This document shows, piece by piece, positions 44,675-54,683 of a stretch of DNA of 64,000 nucleotides. A program made the position numbers and the translations under genes. The stretch is from Planctomycetota bacterium (GTDB lineage Bacteria; Planctomycetota; JAMOSO01), in NCBI GenBank assembly GCA_027063065.1, contig JAMOSO010000055.1, positions 30,673-94,672 on the forward strand, written 5' to 3'. How positions within the stretch are numbered: position 1 is the first letter of the stretch; every line of letters begins with the position of its first letter. Below the pieces are notes generated by a model. That model was not told the origin of the DNA. It worked only from the letters and a program-made list of their open reading frames with translations, and did not search any database.

Positions 44675-44830
44675 TTACAAATCCTTTAAATAAGGTGTAA
44701 AGTTTGGCGTATTGCCAGTGTTAATAAGATTAAAATACAACCAGTAACTTAATATCCAAGTTAATGGGGCTATTACAATATCAAAAGCAAATAGAATACT
44801 GACTAAAATTTGATTGTGGCGTTTGAGCAT
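44675..44830 (-). pseudogene. 51-codon remnant of a polyprenyl glycosylphosphotransferase N-terminus
   Basis: This short frame starts three bases after the lptC-like stop. The peptide begins MLKRHNQILVSILFAFDIVI, then WILSYWLYFNL. In layout it resembles the first membrane helix and start of the second region of WbaP/UndP-type sugar transferases (charged KRHN head, aromatic-rich helix). It stops at codon 51, where apbE begins after six bases, so the catalytic domain is missing. It is either a deletion remnant or an unrelated small membrane protein. I favour remnant, with moderate confidence. Confidence 0.5.
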
Positions 44831-44833
44831 AAG

Positions 44834-45358
44834 TTATCTCTTAATTTTAATTACAACTTTTACATTTGTTAATATTTTAATGGATTCTGTTTTGGTATTA
44901 CCTTCTAAGGCTTTACCATCTATTGAAATATTTTTATGTTTAAAATGAACGTTATCATTTGTTTTAAAATCTTTACTTGGCGAAGAATATATCAGACTGT
45001 TGGTTGTGAATATGCCCATTTTGTTAGACTTGGCTATTACATTATCATATATTTTAATTTCTTCTGTTTGAGGGTTCCATCCACCTTTTTCACCGGTTAT
45101 ATAAATCGGGTTTTGATGTTTTTTAATATGTAAATGAGGTTTGATAAGGTTTAGAGAACGATCTTTGTTAATCGTGGATTCTTTACCGTTTATGCTCCAA
45201 TCATTAACTTGTTGTTTGTCATAATTGTTATAGCTAAAGCCAGAAATATGTTGTGTAGTATCTCTTGTAGGTTGGCTTTGGTTAGAACTAAAAATATCAA
45301 AATAACAACCGCTAAATAGAATACTAATTAACGGTAGCGCGCGTAAATATCGTTCCAT
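44834..45358 (-). CDS. LptC-like LPS-export lipoprotein
   Basis: This 174-residue protein has a short signal peptide with a lipobox-like FSGC (Cys18), so it is likely lipidated, then beta-rich segments with repeated asparagine/lysine motifs (GFSYNN, WSINGKES, WNPQTEEIKIYDNVI, LIYSSPSKDF) typical of LptC/LptA (OstA-like jelly-roll). LptC links the LptBFG transporter to periplasmic LptA. The gene overlaps kdsC by 31 bases, the usual kdsD-kdsC-lptC order, but lptA and lptB, which normally follow, are absent here. Confidence 0.75.
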   Translation of the reverse strand: MERYLRALPLISILFSGCYFDIFSSNQSQPTRDTTQHISGFSYNNYDKQQVNDWSINGKESTINKDRSLNLIKPHLHIKKHQNPIYITGEKGGWNPQTEEIKIYDNVIAKSNKMGIFTTNSLIYSSPSKDFKTNDNVHFKHKNISIDGKALEGNTKTESIKILTNVKVVIKIKR

Positions 45359-45840
45359 TTTCCCTGGTGTTTAATAATTAACATAGCTAATTCTCTAAAA
45401 GCGCCATCTCCGCCTGCCGAGGAGGTGATGTAATCGCATTGTAATTTAACCTCGCATAGGGCGTTAGCTGGTGCAACAGCAAAGCCAGACGCTTTTAATG
45501 GTAGAATATCTGGAAAATCATCACCAATATAACATACTTGATTGTCGGTTAAATTTTTATCAGATAATAGTTTTTGATATGGTTCTAGTTTGTTTTTAGC
45601 GCCTTGGATTAAATCTGTTATTCCAAGCTCCTCACAGCGTCTTTGTAGAGACAAAGATGTTCTGCCTGTTATGATTGCAATTTCAATGCCGGCTCGTTGT
45701 AGATATTTGATGCCAGCACCATCTTGTACATTAAATGTTTTAATTTCATCATCGCTTGAATAGTTAATACTTCCCGGTGTCATTACTCCATCAATATCAG
45801 ATATAACTAATTGTATAGATGTACATAATTGTTTAATCAT
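45328..45840 (-). CDS. kdsC: 3-deoxy-D-manno-octulosonate 8-phosphate phosphatase KdsC
   Basis: This 170-residue tetrameric HAD phosphatase without cap has ISDIDGVMTPG (Asp pair), AIITGRTS and IGDDFPDI. It dephosphorylates Kdo-8-phosphate on the way to lipid A core. It overlaps kdsD by four bases (ATGA-type coupling). KdsA and KdsB are not in the window. Confidence 0.96.
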   Translation of the reverse strand: MIKQLCTSIQLVISDIDGVMTPGSINYSSDDEIKTFNVQDGAGIKYLQRAGIEIAIITGRTSLSLQRRCEELGITDLIQGAKNKLEPYQKLLSDKNLTDNQVCYIGDDFPDILPLKASGFAVAPANALCEVKLQCDYITSSAGGDGAFRELAMLIIKHQGKWNDIYARYR

Positions 45841-46796
45841 ATTAATCCCATCATTGCTAAATCTTGAATATCAATAATTCCAACTAATTTATTGTTTTCT
45901 ACCACAGGTAAATCGTCTAGTTGTTTTTCTTTCATAATAGCTAGGGCTTCTTCGGCTAAGTGATTTGGACTGATACAAATAGGAGATTTTGTCATAACTT
46001 CTGCAACACAATGTCCTTTAAGGTTGTCGTGTTGGGTTAAGTATCGGCGTAAATCTCCATCTGTAAATAGGCCTTTTAACAGGCCGTTGTCATCTAATAT
46101 ACATGCACAACCAGTTTTTTTTGAGCTAATTAAAATCAATACATCTTTAATGTTAGTGTCGCCTTTCGTTGTGGCTAATTTTTCTAAAGGGCGCATAACT
46201 TCGCTACATGGTAGTAATCGATTGCCTAAAGTCCCGCCAGGGTGAAATTTTGAATATTGCTCTGCTGTAAGTCCACTGCGTTTAGCAAGGGTTAAAGCTA
46301 AGGCGTCGCCAATAGCCAACATTAATGTGGTGCTAGTTGTAGGTGCAAGATTTAATGGACAAACCTCGTCAGTGCTGCCGTAACATAGTAGGGCATCACT
46401 GTGCTGGGCTAATTCTGAATTGGCATTACCGGTGATGGCAATTAATGGGCATGTTGTTCTTTTTAAAAGTGGTAGTAGAGATGTTATTTCGGCAGAACTA
46501 CCAGAATTTGATAGAACTATAAAAGAATCATCTTTGTGAACCATACCTAGATCGCCATGTATGGCCTCTGTAGGATGCATAAAAAAAGAAGGAAACCCTA
46601 AGCTAGCCAATGTTGCGGATATTTTTTTGCCAATTAATCCAGCTTTGCCAACACCGCAAACAATAATATGTCCTTTGGTTTGAAAGGCCACATCTACAGC
46701 TTGTATTACAGAGCTTTGACAATTGTTATATGTTTTTAACAATGCATCAGCCTCAGCTTTTAAAATGCTTTTAAAATAATTTAGTTCTTCTTGCAT
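45837..46796 (-). CDS. kdsD: Arabinose-5-phosphate isomerase KdsD
   Basis: This protein of 319 residues has an N-terminal SIS domain ([28 protein letters not shown]) and two C-terminal CBS domains (about 205-319). It isomerises ribulose 5-phosphate to arabinose 5-phosphate, the precursor of Kdo. [13 protein letters not shown] and [12 protein letters not shown] are diagnostic. It overlaps uxs by 16 bases and kdsC by four, confirming one operon. Confidence 0.96.
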   Translation of the reverse strand: MQEELNYFKSILKAEADALLKTYNNCQSSVIQAVDVAFQTKGHIIVCGVGKAGLIGKKISATLASLGFPSFFMHPTEAIHGDLGMVHKDDSFIVLSNSGSSAEITSLLPLLKRTTCPLIAITGNANSELAQHSDALLCYGSTDEVCPLNLAPTTSTTLMLAIGDALALTLAKRSGLTAEQYSKFHPGGTLGNRLLPCSEVMRPLEKLATTKGDTNIKDVLILISSKKTGCACILDDNGLLKGLFTDGDLRRYLTQHDNLKGHCVAEVMTKSPICISPNHLAEEALAIMKEKQLDDLPVVENNKLVGIIDIQDLAMMGLI

Positions 46797-47722
46797 ATTA
46801 TACCTTCAAAATAGTTTATTGTATTTTTTAGTCCCGTTTGCAATTCTATAGTAGGACTCCAGTGTAGTTTTTCTTTAGCTAAACTTATGTCTGGTTTACG
46901 TCTGGCGGGATCGTCCTGTGGTAATGGTTTATAAATTAATTTACTGTTTGAGTTGGTTAATTGGATAATAGTAGTGGCTAATTCTTTGATAGTAAATTCG
47001 CTAGGATTGCCTAAGTTGACGGGCCCAATAAAATTTTCTTTATTCATAAATGTTATTAAGCCTTTAATTAAATCATCTACATAACAAAATGATCGCGTTT
47101 GCTCGCCATTACCAAATATGGTTATATCTTCATTTTGCAATGCTTGAGAAATAAAATTAGATACAACTCTGCCATCGTTAGGGTCCATTTTAGGTCCATA
47201 AGTATTGAATATGCGTGCTATTCTAATTTCGACATTATTTTGTCGGTGGTAATCCATACATAAAGTTTCGGCCACTCGTTTACCTTCGTCGTAGCAAGAG
47301 CGTATGCCTATGGGATTGACATTGCCCCAGTAGTTTTCTTTTTGAGGATGTATAGCGGGATCTCCGTAAACTTCACTTGTGGAGGCTTGTAAAATTCTTG
47401 CGCCAACTCTTTTTGCCATTCCCAATGCGTTTAAAGTACCCATTACATTTGTTTTTACGGTTTTTACTGGATTAAATTGGTAATGTGGTGGGGAAGCAGG
47501 GCAGGCTAAATTGTAAATTTGGTCAACCTCTAACAGTATTGGGTTTATGATATCATGCCTGATTAATTCAAAGTATTTATTGTCAAGTAAGTGAATTATA
47601 TTGGATTTGTTACCCGTAAAGTAGTTGTCAAGACAAATGACTTCATTGTTTTGTTGTAAAAGGCATTCACATAGGTGCGAACCCAAAAAACCAGCTCCAC
47701 CAGTAACTAAAATCCTAGCCAT
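46781..47722 (-). CDS. UDP-glucuronate decarboxylase (UXS)
   Basis: This 313-residue extended SDR has the start [16 protein letters not shown], a catalytic CYDEGKR (YxxxK), [16 protein letters not shown] and [18 protein letters not shown], all typical of UXS. It decarboxylates UDP-glucuronate to UDP-xylose. I start at the ATG at 47722 which gives the Rossmann motif; a longer reading extends into the apt control region. It is the 5' gene of the glycan operon. UDP-xylose would feed a surface polysaccharide, but no glycosyltransferase is nearby. Confidence 0.92.
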   Translation of the reverse strand: MARILVTGGAGFLGSHLCECLLQQNNEVICLDNYFTGNKSNIIHLLDNKYFELIRHDIINPILLEVDQIYNLACPASPPHYQFNPVKTVKTNVMGTLNALGMAKRVGARILQASTSEVYGDPAIHPQKENYWGNVNPIGIRSCYDEGKRVAETLCMDYHRQNNVEIRIARIFNTYGPKMDPNDGRVVSNFISQALQNEDITIFGNGEQTRSFCYVDDLIKGLITFMNKENFIGPVNLGNPSEFTIKELATTIIQLTNSNSKLIYKPLPQDDPARRKPDISLAKEKLHWSPTIELQTGLKNTINYFEGIICKKN

Positions 47723-47797
47723 AAAATTATTCCAAAAAGAGTGCAAACAATAACCATATATGATACGCTTAGACTTTACAGCTTGCAAGGAGCCATT

Positions 47798-48319
47798 ATG
47801 AATATTGATAAACATATAAGACGTGTGCCTGATTTTCCTAAGCAGGGAATTACATTTTATGACATTACATCTATTTTGATTGAGCCATCAGCCTTTAAAT
47901 ATGTAATTGATAAAATGGAGTTATATTGTAAGGGTAAACAAATAGATTGCATTGTTCCTGCGGAAAGCAGAGGGTTTTTATTCGCCGCACCTTTAGCGGA
48001 TAGGTTACAAATACCAATGGTTCCCGCTCGTAAACAGGGTAAATTACCAGGTGATGTAATTTCGCGAAGTTATGATTTAGAGTACGGTACCGCAACAATG
48101 GAAATTCATAGTCATGACATAAAAAAAGGTGACAAGGTTTTAGTTGTTGATGATTTAATTGCCACAGGGGGTACTTTGACGGCAATTTGCGGTATGATTG
48201 AAGATTTAGAGGCAGAGGTATGCGGTATTTGTGGCATAGTTGGCTTACCATTTTTAAATTACAAAAAAGTCTTATCTAAGTATGAGTTAATGACTATTAT
48301 CAATTATGATGGTGAATAA
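47798..48319 (+). CDS. apt: Adenine phosphoribosyltransferase
   Basis: This protein of 173 residues has the PRPP-binding motif [14 protein letters not shown] (about 120-133), [10 protein letters not shown] and [11 protein letters not shown]. It salvages adenine to AMP. The ATG at 47798 is fixed by AAGGAG six bases upstream. It is divergent from uxs across a 75-bp gap and is probably monocistronic. Confidence 0.95.
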   Translation: MNIDKHIRRVPDFPKQGITFYDITSILIEPSAFKYVIDKMELYCKGKQIDCIVPAESRGFLFAAPLADRLQIPMVPARKQGKLPGDVISRSYDLEYGTATMEIHSHDIKKGDKVLVVDDLIATGGTLTAICGMIEDLEAEVCGICGIVGLPFLNYKKVLSKYELMTIINYDGE

Positions 48320-48348
48320 AAATATTTTTTGTAAATTAAAGATTAGTC

Positions 48349-48377
48349 TTGACTTAAAGCAGTTTATTTAGTTAAAT
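48349..48377 (+). promoter_or_regulatory. Promoter for rpsU-serS
   Basis: TTGACT (48349-48354), a 17-base spacer and TTAAAT (48372-48377) lie about 52 bases before the rpsU ATG, in a 109-bp gap. AATGGAG-like ribosome binding sequence follows near the start (GGAG, five to six bases upstream). Confidence 0.5.
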
Positions 48378-48428
48378 CTTCGCTCTAAATTTAATTTTAT
48401 AGGTATTACATATAGTTATGGAGAATCC

Positions 48429-48710
48429 ATGGTAAAAGTTGTTAAACACAACGCAGAATCAATTGATCGACTGTTACGTCGTTTCAAACGTTCTTGCAAT
48501 AACGCAGGTGTTGTTTCTACGTATAAAGCTCAACGCTTTTTTGAAAAAGCAAGTGAAACTCGCAAGGTTACTAAACAACGTCTTGCTCGTGTTTATGCAA
48601 AAGCAGCGGTTGAAAAAGCAAATCTTTCTTCAAAGCGTCAATATCGCAATGTTAGTGAATTGGTTGCTCGCAAAGAGACAAAAAGCCCTTCACTACGTCG
48701 TCCCGGTTAG
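48429..48710 (+). CDS. rpsU: 30S ribosomal protein S21
   Basis: This 93-residue basic protein has the S21 signature LLRRFKRSCNNAGV and the RFFEKASETRKVTKQR stretch. It is longer than E. coli S21 (71 residues) because of a C-terminal extension (about residues 65-93). It precedes serS by seven bases. The fifth column of the classical rpsU-dnaG-rpoD operon is not conserved here. Confidence 0.9.
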   Translation: MVKVVKHNAESIDRLLRRFKRSCNNAGVVSTYKAQRFFEKASETRKVTKQRLARVYAKAAVEKANLSSKRQYRNVSELVARKETKSPSLRRPG

Positions 48711-48717
48711 TTAAAAA

Positions 48718-49989
48718 ATGCTCGATATTAAACTCGTTCGCGAGAATCCAGAAGCGATTAAGCTTGGGCTTCGGGCAAAAAAAGATAATACGGATATAGA
48801 TAAACTCCTTGCGCTTGATAGTGAGCGTAGGGAAGCTATATCAAAGGTTGAAAAACTTAAAAACAAACAAAATGCTGCATCAAAAGAAATAGCTAAAGCT
48901 AAGCGTAATGGCGAAGATGCCAGTACAATTCTTGCAGAAATGAAAGAAATTTCACAATCGGTTGCTAAATTAGCAACGCGCAGGGAAGAACTTGATACTG
49001 AGCTTAATAATCAGTTATTACATATTCCAAATCCTCCGCATAGTTCTGTACCGCAAGGTATTTCTGAAGAAGACAATCCAGTAGTGCGTGTATGGTCAGA
49101 TAAACCATCTTATGACTTTGAATTAAAAGATCATGTAGATATTGCAGAGGCTTTAGGTATTTATGATTTTAAACGCGGTGCTAAATTGTCTGGGTCAGGA
49201 TTTATTTTACAACGCGGTCAAGGTGCTAGGTTAACACGAGCTTTAATATCTTATTGTTTAGATCATCATACATTAAAGCACGGCTTTGAAGAGATTGGTG
49301 CACCTTTTGTGGTACGTCCAGAGGTTATGGTTGGCACTTGTCAATTGCCTAAGTTTAAAGAAGATATGTATGCTTTACCCGATGATAATTTATATTTAAT
49401 ACCTACAGCAGAAGTACCAGTTACTAATATTTATCGTGAAGAGGTTTTGCCAGAAGAAGTTTTGCCAAAAAAAATGTGTGGTTACACACCGTGCTTTAGA
49501 CGTGAGGCGGGTTCTCATGGTAAAGATACTCGTGGTATGAAGCGTGTGCACCAATTTGATAAAGTTGAAATGGTTAAATTAGTTAAGCCAGAAACGTCTT
49601 ATCAAGAATTAGAATCGTTAACTTTACAAGCAGAAGAAATTTTACAAAGTTTGGGTTTGCATTATAGGGTTATAGAATTGTGTACAGGTGATTTATCATT
49701 TGGCGCAGCTAAATGTTATGATATCGAGTTATGGAGTCCAGGTGCTCAAGCGTGGTTAGAGGTGAGTTCTTGTTCAAATTTTGAAGATTTTCAAGCGCGA
49801 CGTGCCAATATAAAATTTAAGCCTGCTACAGGAGGTAAGCCGCAATTTGTGCATACTTTAAATGGTAGTGGGGTGGCCATGCCTCGTTTGATTATAGCTT
49901 TGCTTGAAACTTATCAGCAGGCTGATGGCACAGTAAAAATCCCAGAAGTCTTACAGCCTTATATGGGCGGTGTAGGTCAGTTGGGGTAA
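48718..49989 (+). CDS. serS: Seryl-tRNA synthetase
   Basis: This class II synthetase of 423 residues has an N-terminal coiled-coil arm (about 30-105, charged heptads), motif 2 in PCFRREAGSHGKDTRGMKRVHQF (FRxE), and motif 3 GSGVAMPRLIIALLE with the ATP-site Arg. It charges tRNA-Ser. It follows rpsU by seven bases with no clear Shine-Dalgarno, suggesting translational coupling. A terminator follows. Confidence 0.98.
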   Translation: MLDIKLVRENPEAIKLGLRAKKDNTDIDKLLALDSERREAISKVEKLKNKQNAASKEIAKAKRNGEDASTILAEMKEISQSVAKLATRREELDTELNNQLLHIPNPPHSSVPQGISEEDNPVVRVWSDKPSYDFELKDHVDIAEALGIYDFKRGAKLSGSGFILQRGQGARLTRALISYCLDHHTLKHGFEEIGAPFVVRPEVMVGTCQLPKFKEDMYALPDDNLYLIPTAEVPVTNIYREEVLPEEVLPKKMCGYTPCFRREAGSHGKDTRGMKRVHQFDKVEMVKLVKPETSYQELESLTLQAEEILQSLGLHYRVIELCTGDLSFGAAKCYDIELWSPGAQAWLEVSSCSNFEDFQARRANIKFKPATGGKPQFVHTLNGSGVAMPRLIIALLETYQQADGTVKIPEVLQPYMGGVGQLG

Positions 49990-50009
49990 CGATTATGAAA
50001 TAAACTTTA

Positions 50010-50048
50010 AAGGCCACCTTAGTATTTTTTTACTCGGTGGCCTTTTTT
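50010..50048 (+). terminator. Terminator of rpsU-serS
   Basis: A 9-bp stem (50010-50018 with 50036-50044), GGCCACC paired with GGTGGCC, encloses a 17-base loop and runs into six T. It lies 21 bases after the serS stop and 20 bases ahead of ilvD. Confidence 0.9.
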
Positions 50049-50067
50049 AATTACAAACGGAGAAAAT

Positions 50068-51906
50068 ATGTATCGTTCAGCCACAAGTACTCAGGGAAGA
50101 AATATGGCAGGTGCACGTGCACTTTGGCGTGCAACTGGTGTTAAAGAAGGTGATTTTGGTAAACCAATTATAGCAGTAGTTAATAGTTTTACTCAATTTG
50201 TTCCAGGACATGTGCATTTAAAAGATATTGGTCAATTGGTATGTCGTGAGATTGAAAAAGCAGGCGGGATTGCCAAAGAATTTAACACTATTGCGATTGA
50301 TGATGGTATTGCTATGGGACATGGTGGAATGTTATACAGTTTGCCATCAAGAGAGATTATAGCTGATTCAGTTGAGTATATGGCAAACGCGCATTGTGCC
50401 GATGCATTAGTTTGTATCTCAAATTGTGATAAAATTACACCAGGTATGCTAAATGCATCTTTGCGTTTGAATATCCCTACTATTTTTGTTTCTGGTGGTC
50501 CAATGGAGGCTGGTAAAGGGGTTGTTGACGGAAAAGAAACTAAATTAGACTTGGTTGATGCAATGGTTATGGCAGCAGATGATCAAGTAAGCGAAGATAC
50601 TTGCGATAGCGTAGAGCGCTTAGCTTGCCCTACTTGCGGGTCATGTTCTGGTATGTTTACAGCTAATTCGATGAATTGTTTAACAGAAGCATTAGGATTA
50701 TCCTTGCCTGGAAATGGCTCGTTATTAGCTACCCATGCCAAGCGAAAAGATTTATTTTTAGAAGCAGGAAGGCGCATTGTAGAAATTACAAGAGCCTGTT
50801 ACGAAGATGGGCAAGACTGTTATAGACCACGTAGTATTGCTACTTTTAAAGCCTTTGAAAATGCGATGTCATTGGATATTGCAATGGGAGGTAGCACTAA
50901 TACAGTGTTGCATCTATTGGCTGCAGCTCAAGAGGCTGAGGTTGATTTTTCTATGTCAGATATAGATAGATTATCACGAAAAGTACCAAATTTATGTAAG
51001 GTTGCCCCATCGACGCAACAATTTCATATGGAAGATGTACACAGAGCTGGTGGAGTAATGGGGATTTTAGGCGAATTATCACGTGCCAATTTGCTGCATT
51101 TAGATACTTCTACTGTGCATTTGCCAACAATGGAAGAAACATTAAATACTTGGGATATATGCGCAAATCCAACAGAACAAGCTAAAAAACGTTATTTGGC
51201 AGGTCCGGGAAATAAGCCCATGCTAGAGGCATTTGGTCAAAATAGTGATTGGGATTGCGCAGATATGGATCGCGTAAGTGGATGTATCCGCAATAAAGCT
51301 AATGCATATTCGCAAGATGGTGGTTTAGCTGTATTGTTTGGTAATATCGCACCAGATGGCTGTATAGTAAAAACAGCAGGAGTAGATGAATCTATACTTA
51401 AATTTAAAGGTATAGCGCGAATTTTTGAAAGTCAGGATTCTGCGGTATCAGCAATATTATCAAATAAAATAGTCAGTGGTGATGTGGTGATAATTAGATA
51501 TGAAGGTCCTAAGGGTGGTCCTGGAATGCAAGAGATGCTATATCCAACTGCTTATTTAAAATCTAAAGGATTGGGTAAGGATTGTGCTTTAATTACAGAT
51601 GGACGTTTTTCTGGTGGAACATCTGGATTGTCAATAGGTCATGTTTCTCCAGAGGCGGCCAGTGGTGGACCTATTGCATTGATTCATGAGGGCGATACGG
51701 TATTAATTGATATTCCAAATCGTACAATAGATATTCAAGTAGCAGAAGACGAAATGTCAATGCGTCGTGAAGCCATGCAAAAGCGCGGTAAGCAAGCGTG
51801 GAAACCTATTAATCGTGATCGTAAGGTTAGTAACGCTTTAAAGGTATACGGTTCTTTAGCTACGAGTGCAGATAAAGGCGCTGTCAGAGATATATCTAAA
51901 CTATAG
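50068..51906 (+). CDS. ilvD: Dihydroxy-acid dehydratase IlvD
   Basis: This protein of 612 residues matches the E. coli enzyme in length. Cluster cysteines lie in [10 protein letters not shown] and [10 protein letters not shown], and [10 protein letters not shown] and [10 protein letters not shown] are diagnostic. It dehydrates dihydroxy-acids in valine and isoleucine synthesis. GGAGA seven bases upstream supports the start. It stands alone; no ilvBNC, leu or thr genes are near. Confidence 0.97.
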   Translation: MYRSATSTQGRNMAGARALWRATGVKEGDFGKPIIAVVNSFTQFVPGHVHLKDIGQLVCREIEKAGGIAKEFNTIAIDDGIAMGHGGMLYSLPSREIIADSVEYMANAHCADALVCISNCDKITPGMLNASLRLNIPTIFVSGGPMEAGKGVVDGKETKLDLVDAMVMAADDQVSEDTCDSVERLACPTCGSCSGMFTANSMNCLTEALGLSLPGNGSLLATHAKRKDLFLEAGRRIVEITRACYEDGQDCYRPRSIATFKAFENAMSLDIAMGGSTNTVLHLLAAAQEAEVDFSMSDIDRLSRKVPNLCKVAPSTQQFHMEDVHRAGGVMGILGELSRANLLHLDTSTVHLPTMEETLNTWDICANPTEQAKKRYLAGPGNKPMLEAFGQNSDWDCADMDRVSGCIRNKANAYSQDGGLAVLFGNIAPDGCIVKTAGVDESILKFKGIARIFESQDSAVSAILSNKIVSGDVVIIRYEGPKGGPGMQEMLYPTAYLKSKGLGKDCALITDGRFSGGTSGLSIGHVSPEAASGGPIALIHEGDTVLIDIPNRTIDIQVAEDEMSMRREAMQKRGKQAWKPINRDRKVSNALKVYGSLATSADKGAVRDISKL

Positions 51907-51922
51907 TATCTATAGCTAATAT

Positions 51923-51961
51923 AAAAAACAGTGCTGTAATAATTTTACAGCACTGTTTTTT
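51923..51961. terminator. Bidirectional terminator between ilvD and the flavoprotein gene
   Basis: An 11-bp stem (51929-51939 with 51945-51955), CAGTGCTGTAA with its complement, has a five-base loop, with six A before and six T after. It ends ilvD on the plus strand and the flavoprotein operon on the minus strand. Confidence 0.95.
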
Positions 51962-51963
51962 AT

Positions 51964-53916
51964 TTATACATCAAAAATTTTACCATTTCGATAATCAGCC
52001 CATGCAGTTTCAAACCATGCGTCTGATTTTGGTATTTTGCGACGTTCGATCCAATTATTTTTTGTTTGCCTGTCGATGTCGTTGTAAGTGGTTTCTAAAA
52101 TTTTATTGATAAAATCAGTGTTTTGCTCTTGAAAATACCAATCTTTGCCAAGTTTTGGGTGCAACTCTTTACCGTTTTCAATTTGTACCATGGCAGAGCC
52201 TCTTGAGCCGACGCCACTTTCCAATTGAAATAAAATGGCTTCTAAATAAATACAATGACTTAAACATAATTGTTGGTTTCGCATTACTTCTGCCATTTCT
52301 ATGACTGTTTGCCATTGGTTAGATTCTTGATTAAATCTTTCGTATTGTTGCCAAGCCGATTGTATGGCTTGTTTTAATTTGTCGATATTTCGTAAATGAG
52401 ACCCGTAGGTACTCATTCTATTTTGAAATGTTTCTCGTTCTATTTGCCAAGTAGTTTTAGATTTTTTGCCGATATCTAAAATAGTTTCAATTGATTTTAG
52501 TTCTTTAAGGGTGGCATCAATAAAGGTTGTTTCATCTAAAGTATTTTTATCGTAACAATTAGATATAAAATCGGCTATTCGATAACCAGCTACTTGTCCA
52601 GCATTTAAAGCAGCGCCTCCAGGACGATAAACCCCGTGTGATCCGCATGCTTCGCCAATAGGAAATAAATGCTTTATATTTTTGGATTCCCACCAAATAT
52701 TAGTGGCTAGACCACCATTATTATGTTGTGAGCATATATCAATTTCTAGTGGTTCTGCCACCAAATGAATATTATGATCTTCGTATAAGGTAATCGCATC
52801 GGGATTCATTTTACGTAAGCGTTCAATTGGTAATGTTTGAAATGCGTTAGATTTTTTTAAATATGCATAGGCTTCATCGCTTAATTCATCAAAATCAAAA
52901 TTAGTACTATTGTGACGGAAGTCCATAAAAACTCTGCGTCCTTTAATTGCTGTTTCAATAAAAATTAAAATATCAATTAGTGATGAGCCATCAATCATTT
53001 TGCGTGTATCAAAAGGCCATTGGTAACCTTTTAAAAATATGGCGGAATTCATTGCACCAGCATTTTTAAAATAAGGTAATAAAAATTCTTGCACGTCACT
53101 TACGCCGTCTGTCGCTGTTGAGATAATCTTGGGAATAACTTGCATATAAGTACCCGAGACATTCCATCTGAATTTAGTTGATCCTGCACCAAATTGAGAC
53201 TCTGGCAAGCTTTGTGCCATAGCACCTTTTTGCAAAGCCAAGCCGATGGCGCCAGTTTGCATAAGTGGATATACACTTGTTTTGTAAATACCGGCTGGAC
53301 CACCAACGGCAAAAACAATGTTTTCGGCCATAAAAACTTCTATGGCTTGTTCAGGCGATTTTTCTGTATTGATGGCAATGATGCCAGATGCTCTTTTGTT
53401 GCCATTGTCGTTTGTCGTAATTAGAGATATAGCAATGCGTTTTTCAAAACTTTTAATATTGCGTCGTTTTACTTCGTCAATTAATACTCGGCACATTTCT
53501 CGGGAAGTATAAGGACCGAAGGATGTGGCTCGTTGCAAAGGATCGTGGTCGGTTTTATAACCTACAAATTGACCATAGGCATCTTGTGGAAATTTAACGC
53601 CTAAATTTACTAGATTTAAAAATGCTCTGGCAGATAAGCTAGCTTCTATTAGGGCTATATCTCCGTGCATTGAACCGCCATCCCACAAGCTATGGGCGTG
53701 ATTTTCTGGACTGTCTTTATCTTGACCGTATAAGCCAATTTTATAATAAGTTTGTTTATCACTGCCCGTATTTATTGAAGTCCCCATATTAAAGCCTTCG
53801 CTTAATATTGCTATGTCTTTAATACCATTGGCCTGTAATTGTACAGCTGCATTTAAGCCAGCTGAGCCACTGCCAACAATCAGAGTGTGTTGTTTATAAA
53901 GAGTGTAATTAAGCAT
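51964..53916 (-). CDS. FAD-dependent oxidoreductase, fumarate reductase/SDH flavoprotein-like
   Basis: This 650-residue flavoprotein has the N-terminal FAD motif VGSGSAGLNAAV (G15, G17, G20) and a second nucleotide-associated strand VFAVGGPAGIY. A GEACGSHGVYRPGGAALNAGQVAGYR stretch (about 445-470, FAD-binding) is typical of the fumarate reductase/aspartate oxidase superfamily. It lacks the C-terminal layout of SdhA and no SdhB/C/D lies nearby, so it is not respiratory complex II. It is the last gene of an operon with an SDR and an Fe-S old-yellow-enzyme homologue (one-base overlap with the SDR). Substrate unknown. Confidence 0.75.
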   Translation of the reverse strand: MLNYTLYKQHTLIVGSGSAGLNAAVQLQANGIKDIAILSEGFNMGTSINTGSDKQTYYKIGLYGQDKDSPENHAHSLWDGGSMHGDIALIEASLSARAFLNLVNLGVKFPQDAYGQFVGYKTDHDPLQRATSFGPYTSREMCRVLIDEVKRRNIKSFEKRIAISLITTNDNGNKRASGIIAINTEKSPEQAIEVFMAENIVFAVGGPAGIYKTSVYPLMQTGAIGLALQKGAMAQSLPESQFGAGSTKFRWNVSGTYMQVIPKIISTATDGVSDVQEFLLPYFKNAGAMNSAIFLKGYQWPFDTRKMIDGSSLIDILIFIETAIKGRRVFMDFRHNSTNFDFDELSDEAYAYLKKSNAFQTLPIERLRKMNPDAITLYEDHNIHLVAEPLEIDICSQHNNGGLATNIWWESKNIKHLFPIGEACGSHGVYRPGGAALNAGQVAGYRIADFISNCYDKNTLDETTFIDATLKELKSIETILDIGKKSKTTWQIERETFQNRMSTYGSHLRNIDKLKQAIQSAWQQYERFNQESNQWQTVIEMAEVMRNQQLCLSHCIYLEAILFQLESGVGSRGSAMVQIENGKELHPKLGKDWYFQEQNTDFINKILETTYNDIDRQTKNNWIERRKIPKSDAWFETAWADYRNGKIFDV

Positions 53917-54683
53917 TATAGTCGCGCCAAAGTTAAACCGCCATCTGCCATAATTACTTGACCAGTACAGTATGGTAAATCATTTTTAGCCAACGCAGTA
54001 GCTATTTTACCTATATCTTCTGGTTGTCCCCAACGTTTAGTTATACATAGACCGTCTTCAATTAATGAATCATATTTTTTTGATACTGTGCTAGTCATAT
54101 CAGTTTTGATAACTCCTGGACGTATCTCATAAACAGGTATGTTAAATTCACCTAAGCGTGCCGACCATAATTTTGTTGCCATACCTACGCCAGCTTTGGA
54201 GATGCAATAATCGCCTCGCTGAACAGAGGCAACTTGCGCAGATATTGAAGATATATTTATGATACATCCTTTAAAATTTTTATCTGTTTTTTGTGATACA
54301 ATCATATTTTGAGCAACAGCTTGAGTTAAAAAATAGGGACCTTGCAGATTTATTTTTATTAATCTTTCAAAACTTTCTTCACTGGCGTTTAAAATATCTT
54401 CTCTGCTATTTGGTGCTACACCAGCATTATTAATTAATATATTTAATGTACCAAAAACATTTTTAATTTCTTGTAACATTGACTGTCTTTGTTTGAAATC
54501 ACTTATATCACATTGACAATATAACACTTTTACTTTGTCTTGTAGTGGGGCAAGTTTATCTTGCAATTCATTAATGTTTTTTCGCCCACATAAGACTAGG
54601 TTAAAACCAGCTTCAGCCATTTGTGTTGCAATTCCATAGCCAATACCACGAGCTCCGCCTGTTATTAAAGCTACCTGTTTCAT
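53916..54683 (-). CDS. Short-chain dehydrogenase/reductase
   Basis: This protein of 255 residues is a classical SDR with ITGGARGIGYGIA, NNAGVAPN and the catalytic ISSISAQVASVQRGDYCISK (Ser, Tyr, Lys). It overlaps the old-yellow-enzyme gene by four bases and the flavoprotein by one. SDRs of this layout reduce or oxidise a carbonyl/alcohol; many are annotated as 3-ketoacyl-ACP reductases, but the operon points to a sugar or cyclic alcohol. The specific substrate is not evident. Confidence 0.85.
   Translation of the reverse strand: MKQVALITGGARGIGYGIATQMAEAGFNLVLCGRKNINELQDKLAPLQDKVKVLYCQCDISDFKQRQSMLQEIKNVFGTLNILINNAGVAPNSREDILNASEESFERLIKINLQGPYFLTQAVAQNMIVSQKTDKNFKGCIINISSISAQVASVQRGDYCISKAGVGMATKLWSARLGEFNIPVYEIRPGVIKTDMTSTVSKKYDSLIEDGLCITKRWGQPEDIGKIATALAKNDLPYCTGQVIMADGGLTLARL

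Noticed and set aside
48429-48710. Initial reading of this gene as ribosomal protein S20
   Set aside because: The LLRRFKRSC motif is S21 and not S20.
48439-48714. 91-codon frame overlapping rpsU in another frame
   Set aside because: The rpsU frame is conserved and has the ribosome site; the other frame is its shadow.
51964-53916. L-aspartate oxidase (NadB) as identity of the flavoprotein
   Set aside because: 650 residues, no NadA neighbour, and it sits with an SDR and an OYE; nadC is 33 kb away.
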